64,000 bases of DNA from Fusobacteria bacterium ZRK30. GTDB lineage: Bacteria; Fusobacteriota; Fusobacteriia; Fusobacteriales; Fusobacteriaceae. Below the pieces are notes generated by a model that saw only the letters and a list, made by a program, of their open reading frames with translations, ran no database searches and had not been told where the DNA came from. The position numbers were made by a program, and so were the translations under genes. Positions 47,293 to 56,749 of the stretch are shown here, piece after piece. Numbering within the stretch: position 1 is the stretch's first letter; each line of letters begins with the position of its first letter. The DNA lies in contig CP102405.1 in NCBI GenBank assembly GCA_024628785.1, positions 124,001 to 188,000 of the forward strand, read 5' to 3'.

Positions 47293-48168
47293 TTAATCTT
47301 CTGTTGCCATTGACCCTTGAATATATACCATCGTTAACATGGTAAATACGAAACTTTGTACCAGACCTTGGAATAGGTCAAAGTATAGATGTAATGGTGC
47401 TGGTAATACTGCTGGTGCTGCCATATATAACAGTCCCATGATAACCATTCCTGCAAATGCATTTCCAAACAAACGCATAGATATATTAGTTGGTTTAGCT
47501 AATTCTCCGATTATATTCATCGGTAACATAACTGGTGTTGGATCACATAATCCTCCTACATATCCTTTTATACCATTTTCTTTAATAGCAATATATACAA
47601 ACATAAATGTTGTAATAAGTGCTAATCCTAACGTAGTGTTGATGTCTGCCGATGGAGATCTAAGTAACGGTGAAATTACAAGTTGTCCATTTGCTGTACT
47701 GAATCCTGGAATTGGAAAAAATGATGTAATATTAGATATAGCTATAAAACTTATTAAAGCTGATATATAAACTACAAATTCCTTTCCTCTTTTACCAAAC
47801 ATCTGTGTTACTAAACTATCATATACATCATATAACGTTTCGAAAAATGCTTGTTTTTTCCCTGGTACCATCTCAAGATTCTTTAATCCCCAATTGAAAA
47901 ATAGGAAAAATAAAGCTATCAATGCCCATGTTGTTACAACTGTAATTGTTACTGGAATCCCATATCCTCCATTTGCCATTTCCATAGCGAACGAAAATTT
48001 ATGAGGAGTCGGTATAAAGAATACTACCTTCGGTCCTTCAACTAGTGGCGGCGTAATCACGCTTACAGCTCCAGCTTTCACAGCAACTTTTAATACAAAG
48101 TTTATAACTACTGCTACCACTATCGCTACCATTGCAAAGACTTTAAAACTCATTGGTTTCTTACTCAT
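47293..48168 (-). CDS. atpB: F-type ATP synthase subunit a
   Basis: A 291-residue membrane subunit. The essential Arg is in ELAKPTNISMRLFGNAFAGMVI, the standard helix-5 motif. About six membrane segments. It forms the ion half-channels against the c-ring. Confidence 0.96.
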   Translation of the reverse strand: MSKKPMSFKVFAMVAIVVAVVINFVLKVAVKAGAVSVITPPLVEGPKVVFFIPTPHKFSFAMEMANGGYGIPVTITVVTTWALIALFFLFFNWGLKNLEMVPGKKQAFFETLYDVYDSLVTQMFGKRGKEFVVYISALISFIAISNITSFFPIPGFSTANGQLVISPLLRSPSADINTTLGLALITTFMFVYIAIKENGIKGYVGGLCDPTPVMLPMNIIGELAKPTNISMRLFGNAFAGMVIMGLLYMAAPAVLPAPLHLYFDLFQGLVQSFVFTMLTMVYIQGSMATED

Positions 48169-48194
48169 AGTAAAACTACCCTCCTTTCATGAAG

Positions 48195-48572
48195 TTAATT
48201 TTTTAATCTGTGTTTCAATTTATTTATAAATCCATTAACACCAAATAATAATATGTTGAACTTAACATTTAAAAGTCCCATTCCTCCCATTACAATACCA
48301 CTAAACCCGATGAATTTAGCCATTAAAAATAAAAATATTCCATATATAAAATACCTTTTGGTATATCCTAATATCGTTAATTTGTTAGCATTTGAACTAT
48401 GTACCGAAACTTCTGCGTCCCTTATGGTCATATACAAAGTCAAAAGCGAAACTAAAGAGCCGCCAAACACAGCCAGCAGTACTAATTTATCCCAAGTTAC
48501 TATCCCATATATAAGTATCAGTGCCGACGTTATCACACTGTTTCTTATGAGTATTTTCAATTCTTTTCCCAT
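48195..48572 (-). CDS. atpI: ATP synthase protein I (AtpI-like)
   Basis: A 125-residue protein with four hydrophobic segments, directly upstream of atpB with a 26-base gap. Size, topology and position match AtpI/UncI, which assists c-ring assembly. Sequence similarity is low, as is normal in this family. Confidence 0.75.
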   Translation of the reverse strand: MGKELKILIRNSVITSALILIYGIVTWDKLVLLAVFGGSLVSLLTLYMTIRDAEVSVHSSNANKLTILGYTKRYFIYGIFLFLMAKFIGFSGIVMGGMGLLNVKFNILLFGVNGFINKLKHRLKN

Positions 48573-48673
48573 AATTATACCTCGTTTTTCATTTATTTTC
48601 CCTTTTATAAATTTACTCTATTTTCTGCTATAAAGTCAATCTTTTATCCACTCAAATTAAACTTAAAACAAAG

Positions 48674-48889
48674 TCATTTCTTTTTCATTATCAGTTTATA
48701 AGCGTTATAAAATCCCCCTATAACACCTAATATTATAAAAAAAACAAATAAAAATATATTTTCACCTATAAATTTTGCAATTACTTTATAGATAAAAATA
48801 CATATCAAAATACTAAATATTATAGTGAACCCCAATTGAGTCAATAAAGATAAGTAATAAAATATGTCATTTTTGCTGCCCATATCCAT
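48674..48889 (-). CDS. atpZ: AtpZ/AtpI-type small membrane protein at the head of the atp operon
   Basis: A 71-residue protein with two membrane helices (YYLSLLTQLGFTIIFSILICIFIY and IFLFVFFIILGVIGGFYNAYKLI). The QLG...GxxxA(Y) layout is that of the F0F1-ATPase gene 1 family. It starts the atp operon, with GGGAGGATATGGAT in front of the ATG region. Confidence 0.75.
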   Translation of the reverse strand: MDMGSKNDIFYYLSLLTQLGFTIIFSILICIFIYKVIAKFIGENIFLFVFFIILGVIGGFYNAYKLIMKKK

Positions 48890-48917
48890 ATCCTCCCACT
48901 GAGATTTTCATACAAAT

Positions 48918-48947
48918 ACTTTACTACCTGCTGGTCGGTTGTGTCAA
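48918..48947 (-). promoter_or_regulatory. Proximal promoter of the atp operon
   Basis: Read leftward: perfect TTGACA, an 18-base spacer, then TAAAGT. The predicted transcript begins about 20 bases before the atpZ ATG. Confidence 0.75.
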
Positions 48948-48985
48948 GGGGTATATATTTAAACCACTCTTGATATAATAATACA

Positions 48986-49078
48986 TTAGTATTGTTTTTT
49001 CATTTGTATTCTTAATTTATTCTTAAATTTATACTTTTTTTTGCTTTTACATACGTTTTTATTACATTCGGCACACAT
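48986..49078 (-). CDS. Possible 30-aa Cys-rich basic microprotein
   Basis: A 30-codon frame giving MCAECNKNVCKSKKKYKFKN and then a Lys/Arg-rich tail, with CxxC plus a third Cys. It lies between the distal and proximal atp promoters. The ribosome-binding site is weak (TTTGGAAATTTAT), so it may be chance. Confidence 0.25.
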   Translation of the reverse strand: MCAECNKNVCKSKKKYKFKNKLRIQMKKQY

Positions 49079-49110
49079 ATAAATTTCCAAAGTTATTAAT
49101 TTCACTAAAA

Positions 49111-49150
49111 ATCTTATCATATAATGTGTAAAATGTAAACATTTTTACAC
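49111..49150 (-). promoter_or_regulatory. Distal promoter with overlapping operator-like palindrome
   Basis: Read leftward: TTTACA, a 17-base spacer, then TAAGAT. The -35 box lies inside a 25-base inverted repeat at 49126-49150 (arms GTGTAAAA / TTTTACAC, nine-base centre). This suggests a regulator-binding site controlling the distal atp transcript. Confidence 0.5.
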
Positions 49151-49194
49151 TTTGGACTCTTTTTTTTAGACCAATCGTCCTTAATTTTCAGTAA

Positions 49195-50340
49195 TCATTT
49201 TTTCTTGAATTTTAAAAAAAGTGATATAGATAACATCAATATAGTCGTTATTAATCCTATTCCCATAGTTAACATTACATTAAAGTTACTGCTTACCCAT
49301 CCAGAGACAGGAGAATATATTATCCCTCCTACAGACCCCGAAGTCATTATAAAGGTCATCAGACTAGGGCTTATACTTTTTCTTCCCTCAGTCCCCAAAG
49401 CTATGATAGACGGATATAAACTTGAAAATCCAAATCCCAGAAGACCTACAAAGATATAGGTTACCCAAACTCCTTGAACCAGCATCAAAGTAAAGTACGA
49501 TATCAGTGCCACAACCAATAGAGTTATGACCATATTGATCACTGTAAATTTATGACCTAATTTCCCGGCTATCAGTCTTCCACCTGCTATAAACAACCAA
49601 AATATAGAAAGTGAGATCTTAGCTTCCCCTCCATAGGCTCCTTTACCTACCATATATTCCACTATCCAATATGAAAATATCATCTCTGTAAAAACATATA
49701 AAAAGAGCATTGCTGCTGATAAATATACCTTAAAATCCCATTTAGCTGAGTCAGATTCATTTTTTTCATCTTTTTCATGGACAACACCACTAAAGTCAGT
49801 CCTTAAACCCAGGAAGATAATTACGGCCACCAAAGTCAGAAGAATCGTATATACCATATTCCAGCTCAGACTGACCCCTATGAGTGCTGCTGCTATAATA
49901 GGAGTCACTACTGCACTTATGGAATATGAAAAATGTAAAAAATTAAGTTTTCCATTTCTATCTTCAGTAAACGTATTTATAATCAAATAACTTGCCAAAG
50001 ATATATATACTCCTATCCCTAAACCTGACAGTATTAATCCCAACATAAATATATTTACATCTTTTGTCAAAATCATAAAAAATGTTCCAACCAATATAAA
50101 TAAACTGGATAAAATAACCTCTAATTTTAGTGGAACTATATCTAAAAATACCTTATTGGCAATCACTGTAATCATACTTGCCGTTGAAAATACTGTAAAT
50201 AAGTATTGTAATTTTGAGGTAGTTATTCCAAAACTGTCTGCCATCTCTAATTTTAAGGACCCTTGGGATAAAAAAGCTATCCCCATATACGCAAACATGA
50301 TATATGATATTACCATGATATTTTTTCTGTTCTTTTCCAT
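49195..50340 (-). CDS. Major facilitator superfamily transporter
   Basis: A 381-residue protein with about 12 hydrophobic segments and MFS-type loops (GLGIGVYISLASYLIINTF, FGFSSLYPSIIALGTEGRKS). It resembles fucose/sugar-permease-like MFS proteins, but the substrate is unknown. The ATG with GGGAGAAAAA upstream was chosen over one 24 codons earlier. Confidence 0.82.
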   Translation of the reverse strand: MEKNRKNIMVISYIMFAYMGIAFLSQGSLKLEMADSFGITTSKLQYLFTVFSTASMITVIANKVFLDIVPLKLEVILSSLFILVGTFFMILTKDVNIFMLGLILSGLGIGVYISLASYLIINTFTEDRNGKLNFLHFSYSISAVVTPIIAAALIGVSLSWNMVYTILLTLVAVIIFLGLRTDFSGVVHEKDEKNESDSAKWDFKVYLSAAMLFLYVFTEMIFSYWIVEYMVGKGAYGGEAKISLSIFWLFIAGGRLIAGKLGHKFTVINMVITLLVVALISYFTLMLVQGVWVTYIFVGLLGFGFSSLYPSIIALGTEGRKSISPSLMTFIMTSGSVGGIIYSPVSGWVSSNFNVMLTMGIGLITTILMLSISLFLKFKKK

Positions 50341-50529
50341 TTTTTCTCCCTTTCCCTCCTTTGACATCGTAAAAACCATATTTATTAAATATAATTTTTT
50401 CGTACTAGTCAATCAGAGAAACACTTATTTCCCTATCAATTTAAAGTTTTTTGACACAGAGGTTCACATAAATTCATTATTTTCTCTGTATAACTCTCTT
50501 TTCTGTACAACTATGTGTCCAATTTTTAA

Positions 50530-51246
50530 TTATTTTTTAAGAGTAAAGAATATTCTTTCTCCTGCTAATTCAGAGTTTTCTTCTACTTCTACCACTTGAA
50601 ACCCTACTTCTTTAGCAGTATTCATTATCTCATCCACAGTAAATATCTTCTTAACATATTCCTCTGTTATCTTTTTAAACATCCCATTTTTTTGTTTTAC
50701 AAAGAAAGTAGTATCCACATAATCTATCCCTTCCTCTATATCTTCCTCATGTTCCCAGATGATCATTATATCTCCCCTATCATCTATAAAGTTCCCCCCT
50801 GGAAACATCTCTTCCATCAGTTCTCTGGTAACTACATCAAATATATAGAGCCCATCTTCATTTAAATTTTCCCATACACTGGAAAAAGTTTTTTTCAGTC
50901 CCTCTAAAGAGATCAAATGATTTACCGTGTCAAAAAGAGAGATAACCACATCATGTTTTTTCTCTAATTTTAATCCCCTCATATCCTGCACATAAAATGA
51001 TGCTGAATCTATCTTTCTATTGGCTATTTCCACCATCTCTTTGGATAGATCTACTCCTGTCATCTCATAATCAGAAATTAATCTGAGGAGTACTTCTCCT
51101 GTCCCGCATCCTAAATCTAAGATAGTTTTAGGAGAATCTCCATACCTTTCAATCTTTTCTTCGATGATATTCTTCCATCCATCATAATCTGCATATTCCA
51201 TCATTATATCGTATACTTTGGAAAAATTTTTATACATACTCATCAT
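50530..51246 (-). CDS. SAM-dependent methyltransferase
   Basis: A class I methyltransferase of about 236 residues. Motif I is TILDLGCGTGEVLLRL, followed by MTGVDLSKEMVEIANRK and HDVVISLFDTVNHL. Related proteins are often found in Firmicutes without a known substrate. The true start is probably the fourth codon (ATG at 51237), better spaced from AGAGGA. Confidence 0.85.
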   Translation of the reverse strand: MMSMYKNFSKVYDIMMEYADYDGWKNIIEEKIERYGDSPKTILDLGCGTGEVLLRLISDYEMTGVDLSKEMVEIANRKIDSASFYVQDMRGLKLEKKHDVVISLFDTVNHLISLEGLKKTFSSVWENLNEDGLYIFDVVTRELMEEMFPGGNFIDDRGDIMIIWEHEEDIEEGIDYVDTTFFVKQKNGMFKKITEEYVKKIFTVDEIMNTAKEVGFQVVEVEENSELAGERIFFTLKK

Positions 51247-51281
51247 CCTCTGTTTTTATAATTTTTTAGGTGATTTTCAGA

Positions 51282-51314
51282 TAAAAAGAGACCCTTATAA
51301 AGAACCTCTTTTTA
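51282..51314 (-). terminator. Intrinsic terminator after glmM (read leftward, 3' of glmM)
   Basis: AAAAAGAGG and CCTCTTTTT-like arms pair around a loop, a few bases after the glmM stop codon, with T-rich sequence following on the leftward strand. Confidence 0.82.
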
Positions 51315-51319
51315 TTTAA

Positions 51320-52684
51320 TTATCCTAATTCTTTTTTTACTACATCTGCTATCTCAGCTGCCACTGAATCTACTTGAGTTTTATCTTTTCCTTCTACCAT
51401 TACCCTTACTAGCGGTTCCGTTCCAGAAGTTCTAACTAATACTCTTCCTAACCCGTCCATCTCTTTTTCCTTTATCCTTATAATCTCTTTTATTGCACTA
51501 TTTTCATTCCAAGTATTTTTCTTAGAATTTTCTACCCTTACATTGATTAAAATTTGCGGCCAGTCAACTATACCAGACACTAATTCATCTATAGATTTCT
51601 CACAGTCACGGAGTGCTTCTACTAATTTTAGAGATACTAAGATTCCGTCTCCTGTAGTATTGTAATCTGACATTATTATGTGTCCTGATTGCTCCCCTCC
51701 AAGATTCAGTCCTTGTTCCTTCATCTTAGCTATCACATATCTGTCTCCTACATTAGCTCTTACTAAAGTAATTCCTTTGTTTTCAAGGTATTTTTCAAAT
51801 CCCATATTACTCATGACAGTAGTCACTACCTTATTATTGTTTAACTCATCTTTCTCTTTTAAATTTAAAGCTAATATAGATATGATCTTGTCTCCATCTA
51901 TTATATTTCCGAATTTATCTACTGCCATCAATCTGTCGGCATCTCCATCATAGGCTAGTCCTAGATCTGCACTGTACCCAACTACAACTTTAGCTAAAAT
52001 TTCCGGATGAGTAGATCCACACTTTACATTTATATTCGTTCCATTAGGCAGGTCATTTATAGATACTATCTCTGCTCCTAATCTTGAAAATATTGATCTG
52101 GCTAATTTAAATGCTGCTCCATTAGCTGAATCTAAGATTATCTTCATCCCTGAAAAATCTCCCTTTACAGTAGATAATAAGAAATCTCTATATAAGAAAT
52201 AATCGTCATCTTCCATTAGAACTTTACCAACCTTGTCCCCTGCTACACATTCCTTCGAAATTTCCTCATAGTTATCCATTAAACCTTCTAATTCCAACTC
52301 TATCTCATCTGGTAACTTTGTACCATTACTTCTAAATATCTTTATCCCATTATCCTTAGCCGGATTATGAGAAGCTGAGATCATTATTCCTGCATCAGCT
52401 GATTTTGCCTGGGTAAGGTATGCCACACCTGGAGTTGGCAACACTCCTACATAGGTAATATGAACACCCATTGAAGACAACCCTGCCATAAGAGCTGATC
52501 TTAACATATATCCAGATATCCTGGTATCACTTCCAATAACTACATCTATCTTTTTTTTATCAGGATTTTTTTTCTTTAAATAATAAGCCAGGGCATATCC
52601 CAGTCTCATAGCTATATCCACCGTCAGTTCCCTGTTGGCTTCTCCCCTTATCCCGTCTGTTCCAAAATATTTTCTCTTTTGCAT
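51320..52684 (-). CDS. glmM: Phosphoglucosamine mutase
   Basis: A 454-residue alpha-D-phosphohexomutase. It starts RKYFGTDGIRGEANRELT; the phosphoserine is S105 in GIMISASHNPAKDNG; the metal loop is AYDGDADRLMAVD; the phosphate-binding loop is RTSGTEPLVRVMVEG. It converts glucosamine-6-P to glucosamine-1-P for cell-wall and LPS synthesis. The length is standard. Confidence 0.96.
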   Translation of the reverse strand: MQKRKYFGTDGIRGEANRELTVDIAMRLGYALAYYLKKKNPDKKKIDVVIGSDTRISGYMLRSALMAGLSSMGVHITYVGVLPTPGVAYLTQAKSADAGIMISASHNPAKDNGIKIFRSNGTKLPDEIELELEGLMDNYEEISKECVAGDKVGKVLMEDDDYFLYRDFLLSTVKGDFSGMKIILDSANGAAFKLARSIFSRLGAEIVSINDLPNGTNINVKCGSTHPEILAKVVVGYSADLGLAYDGDADRLMAVDKFGNIIDGDKIISILALNLKEKDELNNNKVVTTVMSNMGFEKYLENKGITLVRANVGDRYVIAKMKEQGLNLGGEQSGHIIMSDYNTTGDGILVSLKLVEALRDCEKSIDELVSGIVDWPQILINVRVENSKKNTWNENSAIKEIIRIKEKEMDGLGRVLVRTSGTEPLVRVMVEGKDKTQVDSVAAEIADVVKKELG

Positions 52685-52743
52685 CTCGTATCCCCCTGTA
52701 TTTTACCCTCATTTTCCTGTACGGGCAATTTATGAATATCCCT

Positions 52744-53274
52744 CTATAAATTAGAGGGTCTCAATTTTAATCTACTGGCTATAATTCCTATAATTCCTCC
52801 AGATACCACTCCTATCCCTAAAAATATCATAACAAATATCAATATAGATCTTCCCATAATATCAGTATTTCTAAATAGAAGGAAATACACCACTATCAAT
52901 TGTACTATATTATGGGTCAGAGCTGAAAAAATACTTATTGCCACAAGACTTATATGTTTTTTTAAACTATATAAAAAACACATGGCTCCTGTACTTATTA
53001 CCCCAGATGTCAAACTTATAAAAAATCCTGGGGTAAACAAAGTCCCTATCATCATCCCTTGGATGAGAATCCTTAAAAACAAAACCTCAAAGGCCATCTT
53101 TTTTCCAAATTTTACTAAAACTATTATTGTAGCTAGATTAGCTAACCCCAATTTCATCCATGGAAAGGGTTTTGGAATTATAGTTTCAAATAACGAAAAA
53201 TAGAGAGCTAGCAGCACAAAGGCTACTAAATAAAGCTCTCTTTTCTTATTTTCGTTTTTTTTATTTCTTTTCAC
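52744..53274 (-). CDS. Gx transporter / heptaprenyl diphosphate synthase component I family protein
   Basis: A 176-residue membrane protein with five or so membrane segments and KPFPWMKLGLANLATIIVLVKFGKKMAFEVLFLRILIQGM, typical of the Hpre_diP_synt_I/Gx family. Related proteins lie in NusG/FMN-linked or isoprenoid contexts; the role is unclear. It is two bases downstream of purB. Confidence 0.75.
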   Translation of the reverse strand: MKRNKKNENKKRELYLVAFVLLALYFSLFETIIPKPFPWMKLGLANLATIIVLVKFGKKMAFEVLFLRILIQGMMIGTLFTPGFFISLTSGVISTGAMCFLYSLKKHISLVAISIFSALTHNIVQLIVVYFLLFRNTDIMGRSILIFVMIFLGIGVVSGGIIGIIASRLKLRPSNL

Positions 53275-53276
53275 AA

Positions 53277-54719
53277 CTATACTCTTAAGCCAGCTTCCAT
53301 CCCAAGTAAATACTCATATTTTTTTATGATTGGGTTGATCTCTTCCTCTATAAATTCCACTGTTTGTTGAGGAGCAAATCCTACGAATCTCTTTGGATCT
53401 AATATTTTCACTAATTCTTCCTTATCAATGTTAAAGTATTCATCAGCTAAGATTCTTTCAATAAGGTCATTTTCCTTACCTTCTATCTTAACTTGTTTTC
53501 CTGCTTCCATAGAGTGTTCTCTTATTCTTTCGTGTAATTCCTGTCTGTCTCCACCATTTTTTACACCTTCCATGATAACGTATTCAGTTGCCATAAATGG
53601 TAATTCAGACATAATTCTTTTCTCTATCATCTTTGGATATACTACCATTCCATCAAAGATATTTTGTAAGATTACTAATATTGAATCCACTGCTAAAAAC
53701 GCCTGTGGTACAGATAATCTCTTATTTGCTGAGTCATCTAATGTTCTTTCAAACCATTGAGTTGCAGATGTCATAGCTGTACTTTGCTGCATAGCTATTA
53801 CGAATTTTGCTAGTGATGATACTCTCTCACTTCTCATTGGATTTCTCTTATATGCCATAGCTGAAGATCCGATTTGTTTTTTTCCAAATGGTTCCTCTAT
53901 CTCTTTTAAGTGTTGTAATAATCTGATATCGTTAGTTAATTTATGAGCTGTTTGAGCTATATTAGACAATAGGTTCAATGTTTCTGAATCTATCTTTCTA
54001 TCATAAGTTTGACCTGTTACCATAAATCTTCTGTCAAAACCTAATTTTTTAGAAACCATCATATCAAGCTGCTTTACCTTGTCATAATCTCCGTTGAATA
54101 ACTCTTCGAAACTAGCCTGAGTTCCAGTCGTTCCCTTCACTCCTCTAAACCTCATATTTTCCATTCTGAATTCTAACTCTTCGAAATCTAACATTAAACT
54201 TTGTAACCATAATGTAGTTCTCTTTCCTACAGTAGTAAGCTGTGCAGCTTGGAAATGTGTAAATCCAAGGGTAGGAAGATCTTTATATTCCATTGCGAAA
54301 TCAGACATATTTTTAAATACATTTACAAATTTCTTCTTTAAGATCTCGTACCCGTCTTTTATTTGAATCAAATCTGTGTTGTCTCCTACGTAAGCAGAAG
54401 TTGCCCCTAAATGGATAATTGGTGCTGCTGTTGGTGCCTGTACACCAAATGCATGTACATGGGCCATTACATCATGTCTTACCTCTAATTCTCTTTCTGC
54501 TGCAACATCATAGTTGATATCGTTTACATATTTTTTCATCTCTGCTATCTGTTCATCGGTTATATTCAATCCTAATTCTTTCTCTGATTCTGCCAAGGCA
54601 ATCCAAAGCCTTCTCCAGCTTGAAAATTTCTTATTCGGTGAAAAGTTTTCTAACATCTCTTTAGATCCATATCTCTCTACTAACGGGTTTGAATATACAT
54701 TCATCATTATTCTCTTCAT
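53277..54719 (-). CDS. purB: Adenylosuccinate lyase
   Basis: A 480-residue fumarase/aspartase superfamily lyase. The signature loop is IGSSAMAYKRNPMRSERV; the catalytic His regions are VMAHVHAFG and GATSAYVGDNTD. It acts in IMP synthesis and AMP formation. The most likely start is MNVYSNPLVERYGS (codon 6), since the first ATG abuts the AGGAG. Confidence 0.95.
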   Translation of the reverse strand: MKRIMMNVYSNPLVERYGSKEMLENFSPNKKFSSWRRLWIALAESEKELGLNITDEQIAEMKKYVNDINYDVAAERELEVRHDVMAHVHAFGVQAPTAAPIIHLGATSAYVGDNTDLIQIKDGYEILKKKFVNVFKNMSDFAMEYKDLPTLGFTHFQAAQLTTVGKRTTLWLQSLMLDFEELEFRMENMRFRGVKGTTGTQASFEELFNGDYDKVKQLDMMVSKKLGFDRRFMVTGQTYDRKIDSETLNLLSNIAQTAHKLTNDIRLLQHLKEIEEPFGKKQIGSSAMAYKRNPMRSERVSSLAKFVIAMQQSTAMTSATQWFERTLDDSANKRLSVPQAFLAVDSILVILQNIFDGMVVYPKMIEKRIMSELPFMATEYVIMEGVKNGGDRQELHERIREHSMEAGKQVKIEGKENDLIERILADEYFNIDKEELVKILDPKRFVGFAPQQTVEFIEEEINPIIKKYEYLLGMEAGLRV

Positions 54720-54733
54720 CTCCTAATATATTT

Positions 54734-55177
54734 TTATCCACCACATTTTATGGTAGTTATTAAACTCTTTATGTCTTCCTTCTTTTTTTCCAGATGAGAC
54801 ATTATTTTTTCCACATCTTCTGCCGATCTTATTGTCCAAGTTAAAGTCAGTGTATCTCCCTCTAAATTTTTAGGGACATCCACTACCAATCCCTTATTTT
54901 TTATTGAATTTGATAACCCCTTAACTTTATTCATAGCTTTACTCATAACAGGATTTCTATATTCCCTTATGATCTTTAAAAACTTCATTGTGTCGTGTTT
55001 TCTGTTATTGTTTAATTCTATCTTCATTTTTTCTATAAATTCTAAAAAATTTATACCCTTTATATTTTTTAATTCCTTAAAAAATTCTCCTACCTCTTTT
55101 TCAGCAGAATATGAAAGGTGCAGGTGTTTTTCTGCAAACTCTATTATATCTCTATCTTCAATAAATTTATATTCCAT
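54734..55177 (-). CDS. Uncharacterised protein (about 147 aa)
   Basis: A lysine/glutamate-rich, mostly helical protein without a recognised domain. It starts MEYKFIEDRDIIEFAEKHLHL after AGAGGGGTTT; an open frame extends ten codons upstream. A central segment VVDVPKNLEGDTLTLTWTIRSAEDVEKI is beta-like. It lies 14 bases upstream of purB and downstream of rimI. Confidence 0.6.
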   Translation of the reverse strand: MEYKFIEDRDIIEFAEKHLHLSYSAEKEVGEFFKELKNIKGINFLEFIEKMKIELNNNRKHDTMKFLKIIREYRNPVMSKAMNKVKGLSNSIKNKGLVVDVPKNLEGDTLTLTWTIRSAEDVEKIMSHLEKKKEDIKSLITTIKCGG

Positions 55178-55246
55178 AAACCCCTCTTTTACCATCCTTT
55201 CCTGCATCAGGAAAAAATTCTAAACCACACTACATTACCTCTTCCT

Positions 55247-55684
55247 TTAATTGCAAGAAGAAGTTTCAAACAGATAAACTATACCGTCTTCCCCTGTATC
55301 TCCATAATATCCCTTTCGGATATTGATCTTTTTAAATCCCAGACCTTCATATAGGCTGATGGCCGTTTCATTGGATACCCTTACCTCTAAGATCAAGTTT
55401 TTATCCAGATCTTTCAAAACAGAAGTTAAAAGTTTTTTCCCCAGTCCTCTCCCTCTATAATTAGGAGAAACAGCTACCTTTATCACCTCATATATATCTA
55501 TACTATCGAGCAGTATAATATAACCTGCCAGCCTGTTCCTGTTAAATATTCCGAGGAATTTATAAGATGGGTTCCCGTACATATCAGCCAAAGTTGAGAT
55601 CCTGTAACTATTTTTAAAGGAAATCTGCTCTATATCAAAAAGGTCCATCAATTCATCCTCTTCTACCTCTCTTATATCTATCAT
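55247..55684 (-). CDS. rimI: Ribosomal protein alanine N-acetyltransferase RimI-like
   Basis: A 145-residue GNAT enzyme. The acetyl-CoA motif is VAVSPNYRGRGLGKKLLTSVL and the C-terminal motif LEVRVSNETAISLYEGLGFKKINIRKGYY is characteristic of RimI. It acetylates the N-terminal alanine of ribosomal protein S18. It is six bases after the acyltransferase gene. Confidence 0.88.
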   Translation of the reverse strand: MIDIREVEEDELMDLFDIEQISFKNSYRISTLADMYGNPSYKFLGIFNRNRLAGYIILLDSIDIYEVIKVAVSPNYRGRGLGKKLLTSVLKDLDKNLILEVRVSNETAISLYEGLGFKKINIRKGYYGDTGEDGIVYLFETSSCN

Positions 55685-55690
55685 TTTTTA

Positions 55691-56734
55691 TCATGCTCCT
55701 ATTAATTTTCTACTGTGCTTGGGCAAAACTTTTTTTATGAGAGAAGCTATAAAACACGACCCCATGGTTATCACAAAGGCAATTATTAACAGACCTAATA
55801 TCCCGCTCTGAAAATTTAATCCCAGAACTTTCTTTAACTCCATCCCATTCATCAGAAGGTATCCATGGATAAAAAACACTGCAAAACTATACTTAGCCAT
55901 AAAGTCCAATATCCATATTTTTTTATCTTCCAGCCTGTGAAGTAAGATCATTAAGAAATAGATCATAAATACTTTTTGATAGATCGTCAGGTCTATTCCT
56001 CTATATTCAAATATAGCTTTTTGATAATTATACGGATGATCCAGCACTACCCCCTGGAAATAACCCATAGCTAAAAATCCCAGAGCCAGCCATATCTCTT
56101 TACCCTTTAATTTTTCATAGATAATGCTCTTATTTATAGATGACCAAATTCCCATTACGTAGATTGGTGAAAAATAAATAAGCGACTGTAAGGTGTTAAA
56201 ATTATTAGTCGGCCTGTGGATAAAGCCTGATAAAATTATCCCTGCCACTATCAATATAATCTGTGTTTTATTACTTAATTTTATATATCTCAAATAGATT
56301 GGAGAAGCTACAAACAATAAGATTGCAAAGGGTATATACCAATAGGCTATCATATGGTAGCCTGTCCCATAATAAAATAAAATTGCAGTAATCTTATTGT
56401 TTATCTCTATACCTATATCTTTTAAATTCAAATAACTTCCTTTAATAAATACAGCCTTATAGATCACATAACCAGACATTATTAAATAAGGTATCACTAC
56501 ATTTTTTCCCTTGTTCATCAGGAATTTTTTATAGTCAAATGTTCTCTTATAAAAAACATGGTGGAACATAAATCCGGAAACAAATACAAATAATGCTGTC
56601 CCCCCTGTAGCTATAGCTTCAAAAGTTTTCTCTGCATTTGTCGTTGCCTCAAAACCTGCCAGCCAATAACTATGTCCTAAAACGATTATAAATATAGCTA
56701 TTCCTCTAAAATAATTTATAGAGTTTAAAAACAC
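55691..56734 (-). CDS. Acyltransferase 3 family membrane protein
   Basis: A 347-residue protein with about ten membrane segments. It begins INYFRGIAIFIIVLGHSYWLAG with the conserved RGxAIxxVxxxH motif of acyltransferase 3 proteins, which O-acetylate surface polysaccharides or peptidoglycan. The substrate is unknown. It is 15 bases after lepB. Confidence 0.86.
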   Translation of the reverse strand: MFLNSINYFRGIAIFIIVLGHSYWLAGFEATTNAEKTFEAIATGGTALFVFVSGFMFHHVFYKRTFDYKKFLMNKGKNVVIPYLIMSGYVIYKAVFIKGSYLNLKDIGIEINNKITAILFYYGTGYHMIAYWYIPFAILLFVASPIYLRYIKLSNKTQIILIVAGIILSGFIHRPTNNFNTLQSLIYFSPIYVMGIWSSINKSIIYEKLKGKEIWLALGFLAMGYFQGVVLDHPYNYQKAIFEYRGIDLTIYQKVFMIYFLMILLHRLEDKKIWILDFMAKYSFAVFFIHGYLLMNGMELKKVLGLNFQSGILGLLIIAFVITMGSCFIASLIKKVLPKHSRKLIGA

Positions 56735-56749
56735 CCTCTCACCTCTTTT

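Larger units (their letters stand above)
48890..49194. other. Promoter region of the atp operon
   Basis: About 305 bases between the MFS gene and atpZ, both leftward. It holds two promoter-like sequences (48918-48947 and 49111-49139), a 25-base near-palindrome over the distal one and one very short Cys-rich reading frame. Otherwise nothing is seen. Confidence 0.6.
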
